Origin: Ensifer canadensis | Lineage (GTDB): Bacteria; Pseudomonadota; Alphaproteobacteria; Rhizobiales; Rhizobiaceae | NCBI RefSeq assembly: GCF_017488845.2 | Contig: NZ_CP083370.1 | Span: 1,736,001 to 1,800,000, forward strand | Reading direction: 5' to 3' | DNA length: 64,000 nucleotides | Part shown: positions 44,670-52,840 of the stretch, piece by piece | Layout: the number at the start of each line of letters is the position of its first letter | How positions within the stretch are numbered: position 1 is the first letter of the stretch | Translations under genes and position numbers: made by a program | Notes under the pieces: generated by a model | Told to the model about the DNA's origin: nothing | Seen by the model: the letters and a program-made list of their open reading frames with translations, nothing else | The model's database searches: none

Positions 44670-45728
44670 ATGGACAGCAAGACGAAAAACAGACCGCTGA
44701 CGCCGCCGCCGGATGGCGGCAGGCCCACGCTGAAGACGATCGCCTTCATGACCGGGCTCGGCATCACCACCGTCTCGCGCGCCTTGAAGGATGCGCCCGA
44801 TATCGGCGCCGAAACCAAGGAGCGCGTGCGCCTCGTCGCCAAGCAGATCGGCTACCAGCCGAACCGCGCCGGGGTGCGCCTGAGAACCGGCAAGACCAAT
44901 GTCATCAGCCTGGTACTGACATTGGAAGAAGAAATCATGGGCATCACCAGCCCCATGGTCGTCGGCATCACCGAGGTTCTCGCCGGCACCCCCTATCATC
45001 TGGTGGTCACGCCCTATAGCGCTACCAAGGATGCGCTGGCGCCGATCCGCTATATCCTCGACACCGGCGCGGCCGACGGCGTGATCATTTCGCGCACCGA
45101 GCCGCACGACCCGCGCGTGGCGCTTCTGACGGAGCGCGGCCTGCCCTTCGTCACCCACGGCCGCACCGAGATGGGCGTCGTCCACCCCTATCACGACTTC
45201 GACAACGAGCGTTTTGCCTATGAGGCCGTGCGCGAGCTGGTGGAGCGCGGCCGCAAGCGCCTGGTGCTGCTGGAGCCGCCGCCGCACCTGACCTTCTATT
45301 CGCACATGCGCGCCGGCTTCGAGCGCGGCCTTCGCGATTTCCAGGCGGATGCGGTCAGCTTCCACCACATCAATATCGATCACACGCTGGTCGAGATCCG
45401 CGACGCCTTCGAGACGCTGATGCGCTCGGACAATCCGCCTGACGGCATCGTGTCGGGCAGCGGCTCCGGCGCGATCGCACTGATCGCCGGCCTTGAGGCC
45501 GCCAACAGGACACTCGGCAAGGATGCCGACATGGTGTCCAAGGTGCCGAGCGATTTCCTGCGCTGGCTTCGCCCCGAAGTGGTGACCATGTACGAGGACA
45601 TCCGGGTTGCCGGGCGCGAACTCGCCAAGGCGGTGATCGGCCATATCGACGGCCAGCCGTCCGAAACGCTGCAGAGCCTCAGTCAGCCGGAGCTTCAGTC
45701 CGCCGTGCCGGTATCGATCAAACGGTAG
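44670..45728 (+). CDS. LacI family transcriptional regulator
   Basis: 352 residues from ATG 44670 (a GTG three codons earlier is possible). The helix-turn-helix and hinge occupy residues ~18-75: TLKTIAFMTGLGITTVSRAL then IGYQPNRAGVRLRTGKT. Residues ~80-345 form a periplasmic-binding-protein-like sugar sensor (VISLVLTLEEEIMGITSPMV, DGIVSGSGSGAIALIAGLEA). It is divergent from the ABC/mannosidase operon and is its likely repressor, released by a sugar. Its stop overlaps the end of the convergent LprI-type pseudogene by 11 bases. Confidence 0.94.
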   Translation: MDSKTKNRPLTPPPDGGRPTLKTIAFMTGLGITTVSRALKDAPDIGAETKERVRLVAKQIGYQPNRAGVRLRTGKTNVISLVLTLEEEIMGITSPMVVGITEVLAGTPYHLVVTPYSATKDALAPIRYILDTGAADGVIISRTEPHDPRVALLTERGLPFVTHGRTEMGVVHPYHDFDNERFAYEAVRELVERGRKRLVLLEPPPHLTFYSHMRAGFERGLRDFQADAVSFHHINIDHTLVEIRDAFETLMRSDNPPDGIVSGSGSGAIALIAGLEAANRTLGKDADMVSKVPSDFLRWLRPEVVTMYEDIRVAGRELAKAVIGHIDGQPSETLQSLSQPELQSAVPVSIKR

Positions 45729-46118
45729 GAACAGGGCAGTCCAGGTCACCGTCGGTGCATTTCAGGTAAACCTTGAGGTTTTCGATACGGACTTTGGTCA
45801 TGCCATCACGGCACGAGTTGAAAATGAACGAATACAAGCTGCCCGTGACCACGGAACTCGAAAAGTTGCATCGGCATCGCGGAACGCCACCCACGCCCTC
45901 TGCGCTGTTAGCAGCAGCCTTGTGGTGTCTGCGTCGTTCTTTAGTCGTGCCTCGATCTGCTTGTAGAGAGTGTTCAGTTCGGTGTCGGATTTGTCATAGG
46001 CCTTCCCGGCGCATATGTTCATGTCCGCTTGGTTCGTCAGGTCGCCGCAGCTTTGCTCCGCATATGCCGACGTGGACGTTGCCAAGACCAGGGCGGCAGT
46101 CAACAATGAAGCCTTCAT
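45718..46118 (-). pseudogene. Frameshifted LprI-type (DUF1311) secreted protein gene
   Basis: From ATG 46118 the frame reads MKASLLTAALVLATSTSAYA (signal peptide), then CGDLTNQADMNICAGKAYDK and LLTAQRAWVAFRDADATF, the DUF1311/LprI pattern. It then diverges and stops at 45798. Continuing in the next frame from about 45866 restores the family end: SLYSFIFNSCRDGMTKVR, then IENLKVYLKCTDGDLDCPVP and a stop at 45718. One base is missing near 45861-45869, beside an AAAA run. The intact protein would be ~132 residues. LprI in mycobacteria inhibits lysozyme; the role here is untested. A sequencing error is an alternative explanation. Confidence 0.85.
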
Positions 46119-46533
46119 GGAACTCAGTCTCCGTTTTTGAAACGACTCTGTTTCGCGCTTGGAACGAATAAATCCCTTACTGCAATTGGCCGTCTTATCA
46201 GCAACGGCGCACCGGGCGCGCTGCCGCCGCCGTTATCCGCAGCTCTCATGACAGTCTGATCATGGGCGCTCTCTTCGGTTTCATCGGCGATTCAATCACC
46301 GGTCGCACCAAGGACGGCCGTCTACTGCATACTGGTCTTCCTGCTCGATACAACCGTGTGAATAGATGGGGATCGATGACCAAACGAAACGGGGCGACCT
46401 ACCGCATGTTGCCTTAAATCGCATTCGATTTAAGGATAAAAACATGCAGCAATTCAAAGTGCTACAGCGCCGCGCGTCTAATAAGACGCGCGGCGCTGTA
46501 GGCCGCCCCGTTCGAAATTCCGATTTTGCCCGC
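46119..46533. other. Intergenic region with RIME-like element C
   Basis: About 415 bases without a supported gene. A 52-codon frame from ATG 46262 (MGALFGFIGDSITGRT..) has no recognised family and runs into the repeat. RIME-like copy C fills 46404-46501 and ends 32 bases before the gnd stop. Confidence 0.45.
46404..46501 (+). repeat. RIME-like two-hairpin element, copy C (full)
   Basis: The first hairpin is GCATGTTGCCTTAAATCGCA.. pairing with GATTTAAGGATAAAAACATGC. The second is a perfect 18-bp stem, CTACAGCGCCGCGCGTCT-AATA-AGACGC.. (46462-46501), without the ACCTTTG asymmetry of the other copies. It may act as a terminator for the convergent gnd gene. Confidence 0.88.
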
Positions 46534-47964
46534 TCAGGCGTTGAGGCCGCTGCCCCACGGGCCGTGGTGGGCATCGGCGCCATCGACGCGGTCGAAGCCG
46601 TGGGCGCCGAAGAAGTCGCGCTGGGCCTGGATCACGTTGGCAGTGCCGCGGCCGCGGCGGTAGCTGTCGAAGTAGCCGAGTGCCGAGGCCAGCGCCGGCG
46701 CCGGCAGGCCACCGAGCATGGCTGCCGAAACGACACGGCGCAGTGCCCCGTCGGTTTCCTTGACCATGGCGGCAAAGGCCGGGGTGACGATCAGGTTGGC
46801 GGCATCGGGCGCCTTGGTGAAGGCGGTGGTGATTTCATCCAGGAACTGCGAGCGGATGATGCAGCCGGCGCGCCAGATCTTGGCAATCGTTGGCATCGGC
46901 AGCGACCAGTTGAATTCCTTCGAGGCGGCGGACATGACGGCAAAGCCTTGAGCATAGGCGCCGATCTTGGCGGCCAGCAGCGCGTTTTCCAGGTCCTTGA
47001 TGAAGGCAGCCTTATCAGTGACCTTTAACTCGCCGACATCAGGCAGGCCGAGGATCTTCTCGGCGGCTTCGCGCTCATCCTTGGCGGACGAGATGCTGCG
47101 CGCGGCAACGGCCGCTTCGATCGCGGTTGCCGGAACGCCCATGTTCTGCGCTTCGATCACCGACCACTTGCCGGTGCCCTTCTGGCCGGCCTTGTCGAGG
47201 ATCAGGTCGACGATCGGCTTGCCGGTCAGCGGATCCGCTGCCTTCAAGACCTTTTCGGTGATCTCGATCAGGTAGGAATTCAGGCGACCCTTGTTCCAGG
47301 CGCCAAAGACTTCGCCGATTTCGCCGGCCGTCATCTTCAAGCCGTCGCGCAGGATACCGTAGATTTCGGCGATCATCTGCATATCGGCATATTCGATGCC
47401 GTTGTGGATGGTCTTGACGAAGTGGCCGGCGCCGTTTTCGCCGAGCCAGGCAACGCACGGATCATTGTCGTATTTCGCGGCGATCGAGGTCAGCACCGTC
47501 TCGACGCGCTTGTAGGAATCTTCCGTGCCGCCGACCATGATCGACGGGCCATGGCGCGCGCCCTCTTCACCGCCGGAAACACCCATGCCGATGAAGGTCA
47601 GACCTGAGTCCTTCAGCGCATCGAAGCGGCGCATCGTGTCGCGGAAGTTGGCGTTGCCGGCATCGATCATGATGTCGCCCTTGGCGAGGTACGGCTTGAG
47701 GATTTCCATCTGCTGATCGACCGGCTCGCCGGCCTTGATCATGATGATGATCGGACGTGGCGGGCGGATGGCGGCGACGAACTCTTCGATGGTGTCGCAG
47801 GGCACGATCTGGCCCTGGAGTTCGCCGGCTTCCGCGTAGAATTTGTGCGTCGCTTCGACGGTGCGGTTGAAGACCGCTATCTTGTTGCCTTTTTCAGCGA
47901 TGTTGAGCGCCAGGTTCGAGCCCATGACGCCGAGACCGATAAGGCCGATTTCCGCCTGTGACAC
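46534..47964 (-). CDS. gnd: 6-phosphogluconate dehydrogenase, decarboxylating
   Basis: 476 residues, full length for the long (dimeric) form. It converts 6-phosphogluconate and NADP to ribulose 5-phosphate, CO2 and NADPH in the pentose phosphate pathway. Visible motifs: Rossmann GLIGLGVMGSNLALNIAEKG and VFNRT, the substrate loop MGVSGGEEGARHGPSIMVGG, catalytic Lys and Asn in HFVKTIHNGIEYADMQMIAE, and the C-terminal block FFGAHGFDRVDGADAHHGPW. It is a single gene, with RIME-like copy C just downstream. Confidence 0.96.
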   Translation of the reverse strand: MSQAEIGLIGLGVMGSNLALNIAEKGNKIAVFNRTVEATHKFYAEAGELQGQIVPCDTIEEFVAAIRPPRPIIIMIKAGEPVDQQMEILKPYLAKGDIMIDAGNANFRDTMRRFDALKDSGLTFIGMGVSGGEEGARHGPSIMVGGTEDSYKRVETVLTSIAAKYDNDPCVAWLGENGAGHFVKTIHNGIEYADMQMIAEIYGILRDGLKMTAGEIGEVFGAWNKGRLNSYLIEITEKVLKAADPLTGKPIVDLILDKAGQKGTGKWSVIEAQNMGVPATAIEAAVAARSISSAKDEREAAEKILGLPDVGELKVTDKAAFIKDLENALLAAKIGAYAQGFAVMSAASKEFNWSLPMPTIAKIWRAGCIIRSQFLDEITTAFTKAPDAANLIVTPAFAAMVKETDGALRRVVSAAMLGGLPAPALASALGYFDSYRRGRGTANVIQAQRDFFGAHGFDRVDGADAHHGPWGSGLNA

Positions 47965-48144
47965 GTGATTGCCTCCATTGGACAGGAGAGCCGGACGCGA
48001 TCAGGATAAACGCGTGGGAGCCGGCCCCTCGAATTAAACTTCGCGCGCTCGCATTGCCCCTCGGGAAAGGGGCGGACGCGAGATGCGACGGCGGAGGCTG
48101 TTTTGGCATTCAAATCGATTAACGACAAGCGATTCTTGAGAAAA
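47965..48144. other. Intergenic region between gnd and ccoS
   Basis: 180 bases with no gene. It contains the gnd upstream region; no clear promoter motif was recognised. Confidence 0.3.
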
Positions 48145-48303
48145 TCACTCCTTTTCGGGCTTGCCGTCGCCATCGTCGAGCACGCGCCAGGAGGCGCCGT
48201 CGAGGTCTTCGTACTGGCCGCTCTTCAGCGCCCAGAGGAAGGCGACGAGACCGAGTCCCCCTAAGAACAATGCGATCGGAATGAGATAGATCAGCGTGTT
48301 CAT
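48145..48303 (-). CDS. ccoS: cbb3 oxidase maturation protein CcoS
   Basis: 52 residues: MNTLIYLIPIALFLGGLGLV starts a single membrane segment, followed by AFLWALKSGQYEDLDG, the CcoS pattern (also FixS). Its ATG overlaps the ccoI stop (ATGA). CcoS is needed for insertion of cofactors into the cbb3 oxidase; the exact step is not settled. It is the last gene of the ccoGHIS operon. Confidence 0.93.
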   Translation of the reverse strand: MNTLIYLIPIALFLGGLGLVAFLWALKSGQYEDLDGASWRVLDDGDGKPEKE

Positions 48304-50588
48304 GAGGCGCTTCCGATCGCGCCCAGCGTCGTCGGCGCCTGTCGCTCGATCGCTGCGGCAGACTTCGCCACCTTCGCGCGCAGCCGCAAAGCGTTGGCAA
48401 CGACGATGATCGACGATGTCGACATGGCGATGGCTGCAATCAACGGCGTCGCGTAGCCCATGATGGCGATCGGGACGGCGATGACGTTGTAGCCGATCGC
48501 CAGCGCGAAGTTCTGGCGGATCAGCCGGCCTGCCCGGCGCGAGGTGTCGATCGCCATCGGCACGGCGTCGAGGCCCTGGTGCAGGAAGACGAAATCGGCA
48601 GCCTGCCGGCCGACGTCGGCAGCCGTTGCCGGCGCCATCGAGACGTGGGCTGCACGCAGCGCCGGCGCATCATTGATACCGTCGCCGACCATCAGCACGC
48701 GATGACCGCCTTCGGCCGCAGCCGCGCATTCGTCGACCTTGCCGCGCGGCGACAGTTCGGAACGCCAGCGGATGATGCCGAGCCTGCGGGCAAGCGCTGC
48801 CACGACCGGCTCGCGGTCGCCCGAGAGAATGCCGGTTGCAAAGCCCATGCGTGTCAGCTTGTCGACGCTTTCGCGCGCCTGTGGCCGCAGCCGGTCTTCA
48901 AAGCGGAAGCAGGCAAGCTCGCGTCCGTCGAGCGAGAGGATGACCTCCGACTGGCCGCTCGCCTCACCGGCGTCGCCACAGGCAAAGGCGCGGCTGCCGA
49001 GACGATAGATGCCGTCGGTCGTCTGTGCCTCGATGCCCGCGCCCGGGATTTCACGGATATCGCCGGAGAGAACCGGCGCGATCGCAGCCGCATCGTGGAT
49101 GGCCATGGCCAGCGGGTGGCGCGAATGCACGGCAAGGCCGGCAGCGGTCGCCAGCACCGCCGGCTTGATCTCGGCCCCGTTGGTCAGGCGCGGTTCCCCG
49201 GCGGTCAGCGTGCCGGTCTTGTCGAACAGCACCGTGTCGATCTCGGCCAGCCGCTCCATGGCCGATCCGTCCTTTACCATGACGCCGTTCTGGAAGAGCC
49301 GGCCTGCGGCAATGACCTGCACCACCGGCACCGCCAGGCCAAGGGCGCATGGGCAGGTGATGATCAGCACAGCAACGGCCACCAGCATGGCGTGATGGAA
49401 ATCGCCGTCGACGAACATCCAGCCGATAAAGCTCAGGAAGGCCAACAGGTGAACCGCTGGCGAATAATATTGCGCTGCCCGATCGGCGATGCGGCGATAA
49501 CGCGCCCTGCCCCCTTCGGCCGCCTCCATCAGGCCCATGATTTCCGCGAGCAGCGAGTCGCGGGCAGCAGCCGTCGCCTCGATCGTCAGCGGTCCCGTCA
49601 GGTTGAGCGTGCCGGCCTCGACCGTGTCGCCAATATGCACCGGCGCGGGTGCGCTTTCGCCGTTGACGATCGAGCGGTCCAGGTCGCTCGAGCCGACGAG
49701 AATCCGGCCATCGACAGGAATACGCTCGCCGGCCGCAATCGCCAGCCGTTCGCCCGGCTTGATCTCGTCCACCGGACGGTATTCGCGGCTGCCGTCGGCA
49801 TCGATGACCATCGCCCCGCGCGGCGACAGGCGCGCCAGGCTGCTGATCGCCGAGCGGGCGCGGCCGCGCATCATGTGGTCGAGCGTGCGGCCGATAAGCA
49901 GGAAGAACAGAAGCATCACCGTGCCGTCGAACCAGGCATGGGTGCCGTGAGTGATCGTCTCATAAAGCGAGATGCCGTAGGAGAGCGTGATCGCCAGGGC
50001 GATCGGCACGTCCATGTTCGTGCGGCCGTGCTTCAGCGCATTCCAGGCGGAGGCATAGAAGAACCGGCCGGCATAGATCAGCGTCGGCGCGGCGATCAGC
50101 GCCGAAATCCAATGGAAGAGATCGCGCGTTGCCGCCTCGGCGCCCGACCAGACCGAGACCGAGAGCAGCATGATGTTGGTCGAGGCAAAGCCGGCGACGG
50201 CAACGGCGCGGACCAGCTGCTTCAACAGCGTGTCGCCCTCTTCCTCGCCGGGTGCAAACAGATGCGTTTCGTAGCCGCGCTCGCGGATCGCGCGCGCCAG
50301 TTCGCGCGGATCGCTGCGCTGCCCCGCGACCTCTTCCTTCCAGACGACTGAGACCCGGCGCGAGGACAGGTTGACGCGGGCGCGCTCCACCTCCGGCCGG
50401 CTCTTCAGGGCAGCCTCGATCGTCGTGATGCAGGCGCCGCAGTGGATGCCGGGCACGCTGAGGTCGGTCTGGCGAAGGCCACTGCCGAGCGTGCGGCTGG
50501 TCAGCCACAGCTCTTCCGAACTCGGCAGGCCTTGCGCACTCCTGTCGATCTCCAGCGCGGTTTCGGCGCCGGCAGCGCAGCAACTCAT
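48300..50588 (-). CDS. ccoI: Copper P1B-type ATPase CcoI / FixI
   Basis: 762 residues from ATG 50588 (MSCCAAGAE); the longer frame to 50672 overlaps ccoH and is not needed. The N-terminal metal-binding domain has PGIHCGACITTIEAAL. The membrane metal site is TCPCALGLAVPV (CPC), the phosphorylation site DKTGTLT, HSRHPLAMAI carries the HP motif, and GDGINDAPALRAAHVSMAP ends the ATP-binding domain. It supplies copper for the CuB centre of cbb3 oxidase. Both its ends overlap neighbours by ATGA, so it is translationally coupled to ccoH and ccoS. Confidence 0.96.
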   Translation of the reverse strand: MSCCAAGAETALEIDRSAQGLPSSEELWLTSRTLGSGLRQTDLSVPGIHCGACITTIEAALKSRPEVERARVNLSSRRVSVVWKEEVAGQRSDPRELARAIRERGYETHLFAPGEEEGDTLLKQLVRAVAVAGFASTNIMLLSVSVWSGAEAATRDLFHWISALIAAPTLIYAGRFFYASAWNALKHGRTNMDVPIALAITLSYGISLYETITHGTHAWFDGTVMLLFFLLIGRTLDHMMRGRARSAISSLARLSPRGAMVIDADGSREYRPVDEIKPGERLAIAAGERIPVDGRILVGSSDLDRSIVNGESAPAPVHIGDTVEAGTLNLTGPLTIEATAAARDSLLAEIMGLMEAAEGGRARYRRIADRAAQYYSPAVHLLAFLSFIGWMFVDGDFHHAMLVAVAVLIITCPCALGLAVPVVQVIAAGRLFQNGVMVKDGSAMERLAEIDTVLFDKTGTLTAGEPRLTNGAEIKPAVLATAAGLAVHSRHPLAMAIHDAAAIAPVLSGDIREIPGAGIEAQTTDGIYRLGSRAFACGDAGEASGQSEVILSLDGRELACFRFEDRLRPQARESVDKLTRMGFATGILSGDREPVVAALARRLGIIRWRSELSPRGKVDECAAAAEGGHRVLMVGDGINDAPALRAAHVSMAPATAADVGRQAADFVFLHQGLDAVPMAIDTSRRAGRLIRQNFALAIGYNVIAVPIAIMGYATPLIAAIAMSTSSIIVVANALRLRAKVAKSAAAIERQAPTTLGAIGSAS

Positions 50589-51082
50589 GGACGCTCTCCC
50601 GGCGCGATGAAGCGAATGGCCTGGCGATAGACGACCTTGTCGCCCGACGTCGCGGTGATATCGGCAATCCATTGTCCGCGCTTAAGGTCGGTTGCGGCAA
50701 CGAAGACGCCGTTGCCCTGATGCGCCATCTCGATCTGCACGTCCTCATGCTCCTCGACCGGACGCTTGAACACGGCAACGACCTTGTCGGCCGACGTTTC
50801 AGCCTTGCCTTGTCGCGTCAGCGTGTAGCGCACCGCGCCCGGCTCCAGGCTGAGCTTGCCGTCGAGGCCGCTCGCTGCAAAGGCGCGCGCCTCCTTCACC
50901 TTGCCGTTGAACTGCTGGCTGGCGACATAGGTGTTCTGGACGACGAGCCCGCTCCAGCTGTGGCTGGCGTTCCAGGCCATGATCAGGTTGACGGTGATGA
51001 TGGTGCCGAAGAACAGCACCATCACGCCGAGCATGTGCCATCCGGTGAAGACACGGGGTTGCCTGCCTTGGTCAGCGGTCAT
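50585..51082 (-). CDS. ccoH: FixH / CcoH family protein
   Basis: 165 residues. One membrane segment near residues 16-38 (WHMLGVMVLFFGTIITVNLI) anchors a periplasmic beta-sandwich domain. The block NTYVASQQFNGKVKEARAFA is typical of FixH. The protein is required for assembly of active cbb3 oxidase. ATGA overlaps with ccoG upstream and ccoI downstream show tight operon structure. Confidence 0.92.
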   Translation of the reverse strand: MTADQGRQPRVFTGWHMLGVMVLFFGTIITVNLIMAWNASHSWSGLVVQNTYVASQQFNGKVKEARAFAASGLDGKLSLEPGAVRYTLTRQGKAETSADKVVAVFKRPVEEHEDVQIEMAHQGNGVFVAATDLKRGQWIADITATSGDKVVYRQAIRFIAPGERP

Positions 51083-52653
51083 TTCGCGGCTCCCGGTTGG
51101 TTGAAGTTGGCCTGGTATTCGTCGCGCTCATGGCTCGACGGGTCTTCTGCAATCAGGCTGAAGCCGTCTTGCGCTTCGCCGAGTTTATCCTTCGGCAGCG
51201 TCACGAACACTTTCAGCGCCGTCACCTTGTCCGGATCGACGCCGACGGCAAAGCTGCGGCCGTCGCCCGGTGCCTGGCCGGCAATGCGCATCATCGCCGA
51301 CGGCATGCCGTCGATGGTGAGTGTGATCGTGCGCTGTTCGGGGATCATGTTCAAGAGCTTGACCATGTAGCCGTTGCGCACCGATCCATCCGATTCGAGC
51401 ACGAATTGCGGGTTGCGATCGTGCAGCACGTTGAGCTCCAGCCGATCGCGCGCCAGGAGCGCATAGAGCAGGCCGATACCAACCAGCGTCCAGACGCCGA
51501 GATACACAAGCACGCGCGGCCGGAAGACGATCTTCCAGTTGAAATGCCTGACCTTGTCGACGAAGGTGCCGTCGGCGTCACGCACCCGGCCCGGGTCGAT
51601 CGCCGTCGTGCCGCCGTCGGTGGCAAGCGCCATGTTGGAGGCATAATCGCTCAGCGTCGCATAGGCGATCAGCCCGCGCTCGCGCCCAAGCTTGTCCATG
51701 ACGTTATCGCAGGCGTCGATGCAGAGCGCGCAGGTGATGCATTCGAGCTGCTGGCCGTCGCGGATGTCGATGCCCATCGGACAGACGACGACGCAGGCAT
51801 TGCAATCGACGCAGTCGCCGACGCTCTCGCCCGCGGCTGCCGCCTTCTTCTGGTGGCGCGAGCGCGGTTCGCCACGCCAGTCGTTATAGGTGACGACCAG
51901 CGAGTTTTCGTCGAGCATCGCCGCCTGGATGCGCGGCCACGGGCACATATAGGTGCAGACCTGCTCCCGCATCAGCCCGCCGAACACATAGGTCGTGGCG
52001 GTGAGAATCGCGACGGTCATATAGGCGATCGTCGGCGCCTCGAGCGAGACGAAGCTCTTCAGCAAGGCCGGCGCGTCGGCAAAATAGAAGATCCAGGCGC
52101 CGCCGGTGGCAATGCCGATCAGAATCCAGATCGAATGTTTCGTCACCCGCTTGACGATCTTGGCCGCTGTCCATGGTCCGGCATCGAGCTTCATGCGCGC
52201 GTTGCGGTCGCCTTCAATGTAGCGCTCGACGACAAGGAACAGGTCGACCCAGACGGTCTGAGGACAGGTGTAGCCGCACCAGGCGCGCCCGACGGCTGAC
52301 GTGACCAGGAAGAGGCCGAAACCCGCCATCACGAGAAGCCCGGCCACGAAGAAGAATTCCTGCGGCCAGATCTCGATGAAGAAGAAATAGAAGCGACGGG
52401 CGGCGATATCGACAAGCACCGCCTGGTCGGGCGCATGCTCGCCGCGGTCCCAGCGGATCCACGGCGTCAGATAGTAGATGCCGAGCGTGACCAGCATCAC
52501 CAGCCACTTGAACTGGCGGAATCGTCCCTCGGCGCGCTTCGGGAAGATCTTCTTGCGCTTTTCGTAAAGCGGCTTGCGCACATGCGCCGCGTTGACCGCC
52601 TCGGCCTCGTGGCGTTCGACGATGGGGGCGTTTGTGGCGGATTGAGGCTGCAT
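51079..52653 (-). CDS. ccoG: Polyferredoxin CcoG / FixG
   Basis: 524 residues. Five or so membrane segments flank two ferredoxin-like [4Fe-4S] binding motifs, CNACVVVCPMGIDIRDG and CITCALCIDACDN, plus CGYTCPQTVWVDLFL and CTYMCPWPRIQAAM in membrane-adjacent loops. The C-terminal ~110 residues are an Ig-like periplasmic domain. In Rhodobacter CcoG reduces copper for cbb3 assembly. It is the first gene of ccoGHIS, and an FNR/FixK box lies 67 bases upstream. Confidence 0.95.
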   Translation of the reverse strand: MQPQSATNAPIVERHEAEAVNAAHVRKPLYEKRKKIFPKRAEGRFRQFKWLVMLVTLGIYYLTPWIRWDRGEHAPDQAVLVDIAARRFYFFFIEIWPQEFFFVAGLLVMAGFGLFLVTSAVGRAWCGYTCPQTVWVDLFLVVERYIEGDRNARMKLDAGPWTAAKIVKRVTKHSIWILIGIATGGAWIFYFADAPALLKSFVSLEAPTIAYMTVAILTATTYVFGGLMREQVCTYMCPWPRIQAAMLDENSLVVTYNDWRGEPRSRHQKKAAAAGESVGDCVDCNACVVVCPMGIDIRDGQQLECITCALCIDACDNVMDKLGRERGLIAYATLSDYASNMALATDGGTTAIDPGRVRDADGTFVDKVRHFNWKIVFRPRVLVYLGVWTLVGIGLLYALLARDRLELNVLHDRNPQFVLESDGSVRNGYMVKLLNMIPEQRTITLTIDGMPSAMMRIAGQAPGDGRSFAVGVDPDKVTALKVFVTLPKDKLGEAQDGFSLIAEDPSSHERDEYQANFNQPGAAK

Positions 52654-52719
52654 CTGTGGGATATCCCCGAATATATCGCGTATTGAACGCTGTTTTGCCC
52701 GATCTGGCGGCCGGAAACG

Positions 52720-52733
52720 TTGATCTGTGTCAA
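52720..52733. promoter_or_regulatory. FNR/FixK box upstream of ccoG
   Basis: TTGAT-CTGT-GTCAA matches the anaerobox TTGAT-N4-ATCAA with one change. It lies in the 187-base region between ccoG and the divergent alanine symporter gene, at a distance suited to activating ccoG. Confidence 0.85.
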
Positions 52734-52840
52734 GTTTGCGGGCTAAAGCGGCCGCATGCGTCGAAACGTCCGGGCTTCATGCCGCGCGACTTGATGGCAA
52801 TTGCCACACCACGACATCCCGCCAAACCTACGAGGACCGC

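Noticed and set aside
46262..46420. 52-codon frame MGALFGFIGDSITGRT..
   Set aside because: Starts plausibly but has no homologous family I recognise and ends inside RIME-like copy C; possibly a gene remnant, too weak to list as a gene.
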